DNA from: Pseudomonas putida
GTDB taxonomy: Bacteria; Pseudomonadota; Gammaproteobacteria; Pseudomonadales; Pseudomonadaceae
Assembly (NCBI RefSeq): GCF_028682635.1
Contig: NZ_JANHLK010000041.1
Coordinates: 1 to 40,825 of the forward strand
Length of the DNA stretch: 40,825 nt
Direction of reading: 5' to 3'
The translations under genes and the position numbers were made by a program. A model generated the notes under the pieces. It had not been told where the DNA came from. It saw only the letters and a list, made by a program, of their open reading frames with translations, and searched no databases. The stretch's first letter is position 1. Every line of letters starts with the position of its first letter. Positions 31,379-39,557 of this stretch are shown here, piece by piece.

Positions 31379-32485
31379 TCACTCCGAAGCGGTAGCGATT
31401 GACGGCGAGATGCGCGTCAACCCGGTGAAACCCGCCAGCGTCAGGCTGCCGTCGGCGGCCTGGACAACACTGGCGACGGGCTTGTCGAGCGGTTTGCCAT
31501 AGGGCTTGAGCAATGCGCCGGGCTGGCTGTTGGTGCGAAACAGGGCGCCGCTCTGGTTGACCAGCAGCAACTGCCCGTCATCGGTGCGGATCGCATCGCT
31601 GAACGACACCGGCATAGTCACCGGCGCGGGCTGGAAGCTCTCGCCCAGGTCGCTGGAGGCAAACGCGTTGCCCTTCAAGCCAGCCACCAGCAGCACACCG
31701 TCATCGCGCATTTGCAGGGTGAAAAAACTTCCCGCGTAAGGGCTTTGCAGCTGGGTGAATGACTGGCTGGCATCGTTCGAGCGAGCGAGGTAACCCTGCT
31801 CGCCGGCCAGGAACCAGTGCGTTCCCTGTTGCGCGATGGCAGACAAGTGCGCGCCCATCGGGTTATCGATTTGCCCCATGACGGATTGCCAGGTGGTGCC
31901 GCCGTCGTCGGTGCGAAAGGCCAGGCCGTACGCTCCCACGATCAGGCCATGCCGGGCATCGACGAACTGTAGGGCGAGAAACGGCTTGTCGGCACCCTCG
32001 CCGGCCAGCCGTTCAGCCGTTTGCACCCGCGCGGCGGCGGCATCCTGGTCGCTGGCCGAAGGCAATTGCGCTTTGGCGGCGTCCAGCTCAAGTTGTGCCG
32101 CACGCAGGCCGTCCAGCTGCATGGTCCAGTGCTCGCCCCCGTCACGAGAGGCCAGCACGACACCGCCATGACCCACGGCCCAGCCTGTGTTGGCATCGAC
32201 AAATTGCACCGACGTCAGGCTGACCGAAACCGGCACCTCGGCCTGCCGCCAACTCATGCCGTTGTCATCGGACAGCAGCACGATACCCCGCTCCCCTACC
32301 GCCACCAGCCGCGCACCCGCACGGGCCAGGTCCAGCAGCACCGCGGACTTGGCTTGCGGCGCCTGCATGGCCGGCGTAGAGAGCGCATCGCCCACCGCGG
32401 CGGCCTGTACCAGGCTCAACGGCAATGCCAGAGGCAGCGCCACAAGCCACATCAGTCGACCAACCACCTGACAGAATCTGTTCAT
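31379..32485 (-). CDS. YCF48-like beta-propeller protein, exported
   Basis: A 368-aa protein with a signal peptide (cleavage near QAAA, about residue 30) and repeated Asp-box (BNR) motifs, for example SDDNGMSWRQ, SRDGGEHWTM, TDDGGTTWQS, SNDASQSFTQ and SSDLGESFQP, which indicate a beta propeller. It resembles the photosystem II assembly factor YCF48 in fold only. In proteobacteria such proteins lie beside RND transporters and are thought to act as periplasmic partners. It precedes the RND gene by 4 bp, strongly implying joint expression. Confidence 0.88.
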   Translation of the reverse strand: MNRFCQVVGRLMWLVALPLALPLSLVQAAAVGDALSTPAMQAPQAKSAVLLDLARAGARLVAVGERGIVLLSDDNGMSWRQAEVPVSVSLTSVQFVDANTGWAVGHGGVVLASRDGGEHWTMQLDGLRAAQLELDAAKAQLPSASDQDAAAARVQTAERLAGEGADKPFLALQFVDARHGLIVGAYGLAFRTDDGGTTWQSVMGQIDNPMGAHLSAIAQQGTHWFLAGEQGYLARSNDASQSFTQLQSPYAGSFFTLQMRDDGVLLVAGLKGNAFASSDLGESFQPAPVTMPVSFSDAIRTDDGQLLLVNQSGALFRTNSQPGALLKPYGKPLDKPVASVVQAADGSLTLAGFTGLTRISPSIATASE

Positions 32486-32546
32486 ACCAACCTCGAAAAA
32501 CCGTTTGAAACCGGATCACGCCAGGCTAGCCGCGATCCGGTCTGAC

Positions 32547-33935
32547 TCAGCGAACCCCGGCACCCGCCATCGCCGCCGGCGAGAACTCGGAGGCCCTGTA
32601 GCGATCCACCATGCCGTACTGCTCAGGCAGGCCGGTGTAGACGTTCTGGATGAACCAGGCGCCGGAGGTCAGGTCGTAGAAGCCCGAGGACAGTTGCGCT
32701 TGCGCAGGCAGGTCCGGCATCACCGCCGGCAACGACCACAGGGTCTTGGCCAGTTGGCCGTTGGCGTCCCAGCGGTCGCCCAGCATGGCTTGCCAGGTGT
32801 CTTCATCGAGGTAGTAACGGCCCTTCGGCAACTGGTGACGCTTGCCCGGTGCCAGGTCGGCCTCGACCACCCAGACCCGGTGCAATTCCCAACGCACGTA
32901 ATCGGGGTTCATGTGGTGGGGCAGGAACAGGTCTTCAGGTTTGGCGGCGGCTTGCACTTTGTTGGTGTTGTAGGGGATGTACATCTCCTGCTTGCCCACC
33001 AGCTTCCAGTTGAAGCGGTCCATGCGGCCCTGGAACACGCTCAATTCGTCGAATGACATCACCCCGGCGGTCGCCGGTGTCGGCGTATCGCAGCAGGCAT
33101 TCGGCAGCTTGCGCACACGACGTTGCCCGGTCAGGTAAACGTGGGCCTGGGACAGGTCGCCGTTGATGTTGGTGCGGCCCATGATCTGCTCGCCGGCACG
33201 CAACGGTGGCCCGACGTTGAGCAGGCGGAACAGCCAGTAGTCACCGGCAAACGACTCAGGCGTGCCTTCCTTGTAGTAATACGGCATCTCCTGGATGGCC
33301 TGGCCGTCGGTGGTCATGACCTGCTTGCCATCGGCGGTCATCAGGTAGTGACGGAAATGCATCGACACCGAGGTGCCGCGCCAGTTGAGCACGTGGTTCC
33401 ACATGGCTTCGGCACCGTTCTGCGGGATCGGGAACGGGATGCCGCCAAAGGCGCCTTCGGGCACGGGGCCGGCGCTGCTGTCGACCAGTTTGGCGCGGGT
33501 GGCGTTTTTCAGGGTGTTGTCATACACCCACTGCGGCGCGGCGGCGGTGCGCCGGGTCGGGTAGACGTCGATGCGATAGGAGTCCGGGAAACGCTTGAAC
33601 ATTTCCTTGGTGCCATCGCTGAGTTTGCCGGCGTATTGCGCGAGGTTTTTCGAGGTGATGCTGAACAGCGGCTTGTCCGCGGCGAACGGATCGGAACGCT
33701 TGCCGCCTTCCTTGTACGAAGGATCGACCTTGGTGTAGCCACCGTCCCAGGCGGGGATGGAGCCGTCGGCATTGCCGGCGCGCTCGGCGCCGAAAGGCGT
33801 GAGGTTTTTCGACAGTTTGGCGGCATCTTCCGCTGTCGCCGCCAGCGTCAGCTGGCTGCACAGAGCCAGGCTACCGAGCAGTGCAAAGCCCAGGGCCTTG
33901 AGGGTGAAGGCTGCGGTTTTCTTGTTGTGGGTCAT
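32547..33935 (-). CDS. DUF1329 protein, exported
   Basis: A 462-aa protein with a signal peptide (MTHNKKTAAF ... CSQLTLAATA, about 30 residues). The DUF1329 pattern is evident: NLTPFGAERAGNADGSIPAW, DPSYKEGGKRSDPFA, and the C-terminal WELHRVWVVEADLAPGKRH. The structure is expected to be a LolA/LolB-like half-barrel able to bind lipids or hydrophobic compounds (family knowledge). The ATG at 33935 has an AAGAGGAC site; a TTG six bases upstream is less likely. It lies 12 bp behind the DUF1302 gene, and the two families nearly always travel together. Confidence 0.9.
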   Translation of the reverse strand: MTHNKKTAAFTLKALGFALLGSLALCSQLTLAATAEDAAKLSKNLTPFGAERAGNADGSIPAWDGGYTKVDPSYKEGGKRSDPFAADKPLFSITSKNLAQYAGKLSDGTKEMFKRFPDSYRIDVYPTRRTAAAPQWVYDNTLKNATRAKLVDSSAGPVPEGAFGGIPFPIPQNGAEAMWNHVLNWRGTSVSMHFRHYLMTADGKQVMTTDGQAIQEMPYYYKEGTPESFAGDYWLFRLLNVGPPLRAGEQIMGRTNINGDLSQAHVYLTGQRRVRKLPNACCDTPTPATAGVMSFDELSVFQGRMDRFNWKLVGKQEMYIPYNTNKVQAAAKPEDLFLPHHMNPDYVRWELHRVWVVEADLAPGKRHQLPKGRYYLDEDTWQAMLGDRWDANGQLAKTLWSLPAVMPDLPAQAQLSSGFYDLTSGAWFIQNVYTGLPEQYGMVDRYRASEFSPAAMAGAGVR

Positions 33936-33947
33936 GCGCAAGTCCTC

Positions 33948-35645
33948 TTAAAACGTGGTCTTGACGGAGAAAGCCAGGTAGTCCCGGTCTTTCAGCGATT
34001 GCTTGTAATTGAACTGGCTGGCGGCGTTGAGGTTGGTGTCCTCGGCGCCGTAGTAATGCGTGTAGGTCAGGCCGGCGGTGACGCGATCCAGGTAGGTGGC
34101 GGTGATGCCGATGTTCATGTCGCCGCCGTTGTCCGGGCCGAAGGAGCTGACCACCGCCGATTTGCCCAGGGGGAAGTAGCTGAGGCCGACCGGGATACTG
34201 ATGTCGATGCCGGAGAAGAACTGGCGGTAGGTCGGGGTGTAGACCACCTTGAAGCCGAGGCCGTCGTCGGTGGCATTGGGGTCGAGGGCGGCACGGTTTT
34301 TGGTGACGCTGAGCAGGCGGTTCCAGGCGATCTCACCGACCAGCCCCGATTCCCTGGCCAGGAAGTTCGGCCCGAACGAAGCCAGCACGTTGAGGTTGAC
34401 GTGGGCGGTACGGCCAACCGCGTAGAGGGCGTCGTCATCGTTGTCGGCGACCACGCCGGGCAGGACGGTCTGGCCGTTGGAAACCAGCGGCATGTTCCAG
34501 CGCATCGAGGCTTCACCGGCGAAGCTGTACTCATCAACGGTGGTGGAGAAACTGGCACCAAAGGCGCGAATGTCTTCCGGGTACACCCAGTAGTACTCGC
34601 CGATCTGGCCGGTACTGAAGTTCGGTGTGCCGGTGGACGGCTTGAGGTACAGCTTGGGGGTCTTGTCGTGGTACTGGATCGCGTACAGGCCGTACTCGAC
34701 CGTTTCCGCGCTGTACTTCAACTGCAGGCCGCCCTGCCCCGAACTTTTCGCTTCCTTGTCATTGCCATGGAAGAACGCCGCCGGGCTGGCGGGATTGCCA
34801 CCGAGGAACGGAGGAAACGGCGCACCCACGATCAGGCGTTCGTTGCCTTCACCAATGGTGTCGCTGGTGGAGAAGTAACTGCCGGCACCGGGCAGGCGGG
34901 TCTCTTCCCATTCCAGCTGGTAGAAGGCACCGAGCGACACGTCGTCGGTCAGTTGGAAGGTGCCCGACAGTTGATTGACCGGGCGGGTGATTTCCTTGAA
35001 CTGGGTGTTGGGTACCGACTGCGCTTTCACAACGTCGACCGGCGCCATGCCACCGGCAATGCCGTTGGCCCCGAAGAACAGGCTCTCGCCCCAGATCAAG
35101 CCGTGGCGACCGGCACGCACGGACGTGGCGTGGTCGGCCAGCGCGCCGTTCCAGTACACGAACGCATCGAGCAATTCGCCTTTACCGCCATGCACATGGC
35201 GGGTGTCGTCGGTGAACTCGTCGTAGGCCACGGAACGGGCGTTGGCCCGTGCCGGGTCGTCGTTATCGTTGTCCTGCTGGTATTCGGTGTCGTACCAGGC
35301 GGCGCCACTGAGGCGCGCGCCGACGTCCTTGAACGACATGTCCAGCTCGGAAAGGATGTCCGTGCGGTTGGAGATCAGGCCCTTCTTGAAGGCCCGGTCG
35401 CCGTCGTCCTGGTTGAGTGCCACCTGGCCCTCACTCAGTTTGCTGCTGGGATCCTGCGTGCGCCAGGCGGCGCTGTACTTCACGGTGTTATCCCAGCGCA
35501 GGTTGAAATCCGGATTGCCGGTATCCACCGAAAAGGCATGGGCCGCCTGGCTGCACAGCACCAACGCCGCGGCCAGGGTGAAACCAAAGGGTGCAGAGGT
35601 GCTGACCGGGCGGCGCGCAAGCGTCGCAGTCGTGGAACTAACCAT
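33948..35645 (-). CDS. DUF1302 protein, predicted outer-membrane barrel
   Basis: A 565-aa DUF1302 protein with a long signal sequence (about 38 residues, ending ...QAAHAFS). The DUF1302 start, DTGNPDFNLRWDNTVKYS, is clear. The chain is rich in alternating aromatic and small residues and ends in Phe (FSVKTTF), as outer-membrane beta barrels do. The inferred role is passage or binding of a hydrophobic substrate at the outer membrane, with DUF1329, YCF48-like and RND proteins downstream as partners. A good AAGAGG site precedes the ATG. It is 45 bp after the FAD monooxygenase gene, in the same operon. Confidence 0.9.
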   Translation of the reverse strand: MVSSTTATLARRPVSTSAPFGFTLAAALVLCSQAAHAFSVDTGNPDFNLRWDNTVKYSAAWRTQDPSSKLSEGQVALNQDDGDRAFKKGLISNRTDILSELDMSFKDVGARLSGAAWYDTEYQQDNDNDDPARANARSVAYDEFTDDTRHVHGGKGELLDAFVYWNGALADHATSVRAGRHGLIWGESLFFGANGIAGGMAPVDVVKAQSVPNTQFKEITRPVNQLSGTFQLTDDVSLGAFYQLEWEETRLPGAGSYFSTSDTIGEGNERLIVGAPFPPFLGGNPASPAAFFHGNDKEAKSSGQGGLQLKYSAETVEYGLYAIQYHDKTPKLYLKPSTGTPNFSTGQIGEYYWVYPEDIRAFGASFSTTVDEYSFAGEASMRWNMPLVSNGQTVLPGVVADNDDDALYAVGRTAHVNLNVLASFGPNFLARESGLVGEIAWNRLLSVTKNRAALDPNATDDGLGFKVVYTPTYRQFFSGIDISIPVGLSYFPLGKSAVVSSFGPDNGGDMNIGITATYLDRVTAGLTYTHYYGAEDTNLNAASQFNYKQSLKDRDYLAFSVKTTF

Positions 35646-35690
35646 CGCGTTAACCTCTTGTTTTTATAGTGGTAACTGCTGTGGGGTGAA

Positions 35691-36815
35691 TCAGATGGGC
35701 TCGGCTGTCAGCGCGAGCATCTGCTTGACCAGGCCGATGCGGTCGAACTCACGGTCGTGCTGCATTTCCTTGTCGCCGGCCAGCACCGAGCTTTCGCTGA
35801 TGAACTTGCAGCGCTCGAAACGGCGCGCCATGAAGCGCTGCAGCTGTTGCTCGACGCTGCCGTCGCGGGTCAGTTCTTCACTGAGCACGATGGCATCTTC
35901 AATCGCCATGCCGGCCCCCTGGCCGAGGTGCGGCGTGGTCGCGTGGGCGGCGTCGCCGATCAACAGGACGCGGCCGCGGTACCAGGACTCGTCGACGAAG
36001 ACCACTTCCATCGGCTTGTAGACCACCTGGCTGCTGTCGGTGATTTGCTCACGCAGTTCGCCGATGAGGCCGGTGAAACCCTGCAGGCGCTGGCGCATCT
36101 GCTCGGCCAGCGTCGCCGGGTCCATCCATGGGTTGGACGGTTCGTGGGACGTGAGGAACAGGTACATCAGGTCACCGGCCAGCGGCACCAGGCCGGCGTT
36201 GCCTTCGGCACTCTGGTAGTTGGCGAGGTGATCGATCTGCGGGTCACGCGGGAAGTTGTAGCGCCACACCGACTGGCCGGTGAAACGCGGGGTGTAGGTG
36301 TCGCCGAAGATCAAGTCGCGAACTCTGGAGAACAGACCGTCGGCGCCGACCACCAGGTCGTACACAGCGCTACTGCCATCGGTGAATAGAACATCGACGC
36401 TGTCGCCCGTGTCGTTCAAGGACTCCACGCTGAGACCCAGGCGGACTTGCGCGCCCAGTTCCAGCGCCGTTTCGCTGAGGACCTTGTGCAGCGCCAGGCG
36501 TGAAATGCCGACGTTGGCCGGGTACGCAGGCCCTGCCAGTCGTTGACCCGGGATGCGCGCCAGTTGCTGGCCGGCCGGGCCATAGATGGCGACGTCTTCA
36601 AAGGCATACGCCGCATCGAGATACCCATCCAGCACACCCAGCTTGGCCATCTCGCGGACCACGTTGCTTTGCTGGATGATCCCGACGCCGTACACCGTCC
36701 ACTCTGACTTGAGCTCGATCAGATCGACCTCAATGCCCTTGCGCCGCAGTGCGATGGCCGCGCACAAACCACCAATGCCACCGCCCACGATCAGAACTTT
36801 GTTCACTGCACTCAT
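35691..36815 (-). CDS. FAD-dependent aromatic monooxygenase
   Basis: A 374-aa flavoprotein hydroxylase of the PHBH/salicylate-hydroxylase group. The FAD-binding GGGIGGLCAAIALRRKG is at 11-27, DLVVGADGLFSRVR is the DG motif, and GDAAHATTPHLGQGAG (from 287) is the GD motif. It uses NAD(P)H and oxygen to hydroxylate a phenolic ring; the exact substrate is unknown. It is the first gene of the long leftward operon and has its own LysR-box element (36901-36950) upstream. The ribosome site is modest. It probably makes the catechol- or hydroquinone-type ring that the extradiol enzyme opens. Confidence 0.9.
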   Translation of the reverse strand: MSAVNKVLIVGGGIGGLCAAIALRRKGIEVDLIELKSEWTVYGVGIIQQSNVVREMAKLGVLDGYLDAAYAFEDVAIYGPAGQQLARIPGQRLAGPAYPANVGISRLALHKVLSETALELGAQVRLGLSVESLNDTGDSVDVLFTDGSSAVYDLVVGADGLFSRVRDLIFGDTYTPRFTGQSVWRYNFPRDPQIDHLANYQSAEGNAGLVPLAGDLMYLFLTSHEPSNPWMDPATLAEQMRQRLQGFTGLIGELREQITDSSQVVYKPMEVVFVDESWYRGRVLLIGDAAHATTPHLGQGAGMAIEDAIVLSEELTRDGSVEQQLQRFMARRFERCKFISESSVLAGDKEMQHDREFDRIGLVKQMLALTAEPI

Positions 36816-36900
36816 GGTTTTCTCACTTGTTATTCTTGTGATTCGATGCAGCGTCGGGCACTGCGTCGTTGGGTCCAGCTTCCGGTCAAACCAGGGATTT

Positions 36901-36950
36901 GACTAATCGCGAGTAGGGATGCGATGTATCTGCAAACGCGATACCTCAAA
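36901..36950 (+). promoter_or_regulatory. nod-box-like LysR site A (FAD monooxygenase operon)
   Basis: The element contains two ATC-N9-GAT motifs, the first at 36906-36920 and the second at 36928-36942, 22 bp apart. It matches site B at 44 of 50 positions by eye. ATC-N9-GAT is the core of NodD-type LysR boxes (T-N11-A). It starts 86 bp from the FAD monooxygenase start codon and runs on the strand opposite to that gene, as sites B and C do for theirs. Confidence 0.75.
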
Positions 36951-36980
36951 ACGGGGAGACGCGCTTTCAATGCCGGGCAT

Positions 36981-37313
36981 TTACAGCACCAGCCACCCCT
37001 CCTCCACCCGCCACGCCAGCGCCTCCAGCTTCTGGCCAAGACAGGGGCCGTAGACGCATTCGCCGGTACTCGGCAGAAACTGCGCACCGTGGGCGTAACA
37101 GACGATCAACTGGCCGTCGGCTGATAAAAAACGGTCCTTGCGGTACTCCAGGCGCACGTCCAGATGCGGGCAACTGTTGCGATAAATCCGCACCTGGCCG
37201 TCGTGCACCAAGGCAAAGACACTGTCTTTACCGCGCTGCAATGGATCGAATCCGCGCGCCTGCCCTTCCACCAGTTCGTCCATCAGGCACAGGTAAAAAT
37301 CCCGTTGGCTCAT
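36981..37313 (-). CDS. Rieske-type 2Fe-2S ferredoxin
   Basis: A 110-aa Rieske protein with ligands Cys48-Pro-His50 and Cys72-x2-His75 (NSCPHLD and VCYAHGAQF). Size and lack of a membrane anchor fit a soluble ferredoxin of the NirD/BphF kind. It follows the extradiol-dioxygenase gene by 15 bp and must be co-transcribed with it. No ferredoxin reductase or Rieske oxygenase subunit lies in this cluster, so its partner is unknown; it could keep the dioxygenase iron reduced or serve an oxygenase encoded elsewhere. A GTG nine bases upstream is an alternative start. Confidence 0.9.
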   Translation of the reverse strand: MSQRDFYLCLMDELVEGQARGFDPLQRGKDSVFALVHDGQVRIYRNSCPHLDVRLEYRKDRFLSADGQLIVCYAHGAQFLPSTGECVYGPCLGQKLEALAWRVEEGWLVL

Positions 37314-37328
37314 GGCAGACACCCGTGT

Positions 37329-38267
37329 TCAACCCTGTTTGGGTGGCGGGCCGCCGGGTGCCCATTTCGCCTTCGAATTGAACAGGAACAGCTGCGAGTT
37401 ATCCGCCGACAACGGCGCGCGCCGGGCCTCCCAGGCGTCATCGTGCTTGTCCATGTCGGCGTCGTATTCAATGTGGCAACCCAGTGGACTGTTGAAGTAC
37501 CAGAACCAGTTGGAGCCAAAGAGGTGACGGCCCGGGCCCCAGAAACTGGTCCAGCCCTTTTGCTCGAAGCGGGTGCCGGCCAACAGCACTTCGGTGCCGC
37601 TGCCCATGTGAAAGGTGAAATGCTCGCAGCCCTTCATGTGCGGCGGGGTCTGGATCATGAACAGGCAATGGTGATCATCGGAACCTGCGGGGCGCATGAA
37701 CGGCCCGGCGCCGATAAAGGTGTCGGTGGTCCGAAAGCCCAGGCGCTCGGCGTAGAACGCTTCGGCCTTGGCCGCGTCGGGGACGAAATACACCACGTGG
37801 GACAAGGTGCGGGGCACCGCGCTCATGTCGAGGGTGATGCCAGGCTGGTTCAGCGGGCGCTGCGGCGCATGGCCGGCGGCGTTGGTCAGGTCGTCCGGGG
37901 CGTCGTACGCCTTGCGCACGGTGACCTGGAAAGCGATCGCAAAACCCATGTCGTCGACGCTGTGCAGCACGCCGTTCTCCCGGGAGACCTGGCGATCCCG
38001 CGCCAACTCGTCCTCGATGGCGTCGAGGTCCGCCACGCTGGCAACGCCGTAGACGGTTTCGCGAATCGACGGCGCCGGGCCGATGGCCGCTGGCAGGGTC
38101 GGATCGTCCGCACGGCGGATGATCACGGCCGTGCCGTCCAGTGCTTCAAAACGCCCGCCATCGCTATCGACGTCAACCGGCGCAAGGCCGTAGTCACGCA
38201 GGCAATCGGTACAGGCTTGGATGTCATCGACGCCAAAGATCAGGGCATCAAGGCCAATGATGTTCAT
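37329..38267 (-). CDS. VOC-family extradiol (ring-cleaving) dioxygenase, type I
   Basis: A 312-aa two-module vicinal-oxygen-chelate protein. The C-terminal module has the metal triad His157 (LSHVVYFV), His216 (CEHFTFHMG) and Glu267 (GCHIEYDAD), the classic pattern of BphC/HsaC-type extradiol dioxygenases. The N-terminal module is degenerate. It would cleave a catechol-like ring next to the hydroxyls, using Fe(II) and oxygen. A TGGAG site precedes the ATG. It heads a two-gene operon with the Rieske ferredoxin and is divergent from the LysR gene, with LysR-box site B between them. The substrate is likely bulky, not plain catechol. Confidence 0.88.
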   Translation of the reverse strand: MNIIGLDALIFGVDDIQACTDCLRDYGLAPVDVDSDGGRFEALDGTAVIIRRADDPTLPAAIGPAPSIRETVYGVASVADLDAIEDELARDRQVSRENGVLHSVDDMGFAIAFQVTVRKAYDAPDDLTNAAGHAPQRPLNQPGITLDMSAVPRTLSHVVYFVPDAAKAEAFYAERLGFRTTDTFIGAGPFMRPAGSDDHHCLFMIQTPPHMKGCEHFTFHMGSGTEVLLAGTRFEQKGWTSFWGPGRHLFGSNWFWYFNSPLGCHIEYDADMDKHDDAWEARRAPLSADNSQLFLFNSKAKWAPGGPPPKQG

Positions 38268-38396
38268 GGCTTACCACTCCATTGAAATTATGATCCGGAG
38301 ACTGCTCGACCAGGCCGTTCAGCTGCGCATGGAATCCGGAGGTGGTGTCGGCCAGAGGTCCGACTGCGGCGAAGAGTGACGTGCGGTTTGGCAGCT

Positions 38397-38446
38397 GACT
38401 AATCGCGAGTGGGGATGCGACCTATCGGCAAACGCGATACCTGAAG
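38397..38446 (+). promoter_or_regulatory. nod-box-like LysR site B (dioxygenase/LysR gap)
   Basis: The second copy of the element, with ATC-N9-GAT at 38402-38416 and 38424-38438. It lies in the 269-bp gap between the divergent dioxygenase and LysR genes, 130 bp from the dioxygenase start. This is the classic position from which a LysR protein activates the divergent gene and represses itself. Confidence 0.78.
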
Positions 38447-38536
38447 GCGCAGGATGAAGGCGTGAAGACGGGGTTGACGGGACGATCAATTCACCGGAAT
38501 GTATCGTGAAAATAAATACAACAGCGGACATGCCTG

Positions 38537-39499
38537 ATGCGTTTCAACCACCTGGATCTCAATCTGCTGGTGGCACTCGATGTATTGCTCGAAGAGCAGA
38601 ACATCACCCGTGCCGCCGAACGCCTGCACATGACGCAGTCCGCAACCAGTGGCGTGCTCGGGCGTCTGCGCAGCTATTTCGAAGACGAACTGCTGGTGCA
38701 GGTGGGGCGCAAGATGCAGCCCACGCCCTACGCCCAGGAGCTGGCCAAACCGATCCGCGAAGTGCTGCTGACGATTCAATCCTCGATCACCGCCAAGCCG
38801 GTGTTCGACCCCACCACCAGCAAGCGCCACTTCCGCCTGGTGACCTCGGATTACCTGATCAGCGTGCTGTTTGCCCAGGTGATCCAGAAGATCCATCAGG
38901 AAGCGCCGAACATCACGTTCGAGATGCTCGGCCCCGGCGACAACTCCGGCGAGTTGCTGATTCGCGGCGAGGTCGACCTGATGATCGTGCCTGAGCGCTA
39001 CATCATCGACGGCCATCCCCACAAGCTGCTGTTCGAGGAAGAACACGTCTGCGTGGTGTGGGCTGGCAATACCCAGGTCGGCGACAGCCTGACCCTTGAG
39101 CAGTACATGGACATGGGCCACGTTTCCGTCGGTTTTGGTCGCACCCGGCACTTGAGCATCGAAGAGTGGTTCATGAACCAGTACGGTTTCAACCGCCGCA
39201 TCGAAGTGATCACCAACGACTTCAACACCCTGCCGCAACTGGTCGTCGGCACCCAACGCATCGCCACCATGCACCAGCGCCTGGCGCGGTTGTATGCCCA
39301 GCACCTGCCGCTGCGTATCCTCAATCCGCCGGTGAAGATTCCGGTCATGCGCGAAGTCATGCTCTGGCACCGCAGCGTGGACGGTGACCCGATGCACCGC
39401 TGGCTGCGCGAGCGCATCAGCGAATTCATCCAGCACCTGGAACAGGATCCTATCGCCGCTCGCGATACCTCGCATCCCGAGTCACGATTGGTCAATTAG
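38537..39499 (+). CDS. LysR-family regulator, NodD/LinR/PcpR-like
   Basis: A 320-aa LysR-type regulator of the NodD-like subgroup. The start is MRFNHLDLNLLVALDVLLEE, the HTH covers NITRAAERLHMTQSATSGVL, then GRLRSYFEDELLVQVGRKM. The effector domain includes FRLVTSDYLISVLF and LLIRGEVDLMIVPERY. NodD-like members respond to phenolic or flavonoid-like ligands, which fits the aromatic pathway around it. It is divergent from the dioxygenase gene, and three copies of a nod-box-like element lie upstream of the neighbouring transcription units. Its own last codons overlap the third copy (site C). It is the obvious regulator of the whole block. Confidence 0.92.
   Translation: MRFNHLDLNLLVALDVLLEEQNITRAAERLHMTQSATSGVLGRLRSYFEDELLVQVGRKMQPTPYAQELAKPIREVLLTIQSSITAKPVFDPTTSKRHFRLVTSDYLISVLFAQVIQKIHQEAPNITFEMLGPGDNSGELLIRGEVDLMIVPERYIIDGHPHKLLFEEEHVCVVWAGNTQVGDSLTLEQYMDMGHVSVGFGRTRHLSIEEWFMNQYGFNRRIEVITNDFNTLPQLVVGTQRIATMHQRLARLYAQHLPLRILNPPVKIPVMREVMLWHRSVDGDPMHRWLRERISEFIQHLEQDPIAARDTSHPESRLVN
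39451..39493 (-). promoter_or_regulatory. nod-box-like LysR site C (C-C hydrolase promoter)
   Basis: Read on the minus strand, this segment matches site A at 32 of 43 positions by eye and keeps both ATC-N9-GAT motifs with the same 22-bp offset. It ends 65 bp before the start of the hydrolase gene. It lies within the last 16 or so codons of the LysR gene, so the same bases code for protein and probably serve as operator. Confidence 0.65.
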
Positions 39500-39557
39500 C
39501 CGGGCCGTCCTTAACGTGCCTTGAACGCTCAAGGCAACCACAAGGACAACAACAATC

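Noticed and set aside
29248..31395. 715-codon plus-strand frame opposite the RND gene
   Set aside because: Gln/His/Arg-rich antisense shadow of the RND transporter; no domain or ribosome site.
33123..35669. Long plus-strand frame of 848 codons opposite DUF1329/DUF1302
   Set aside because: It is a shadow of two well-recognised genes on the minus strand, with low-complexity Gly/Val/Arg content and no known domain.
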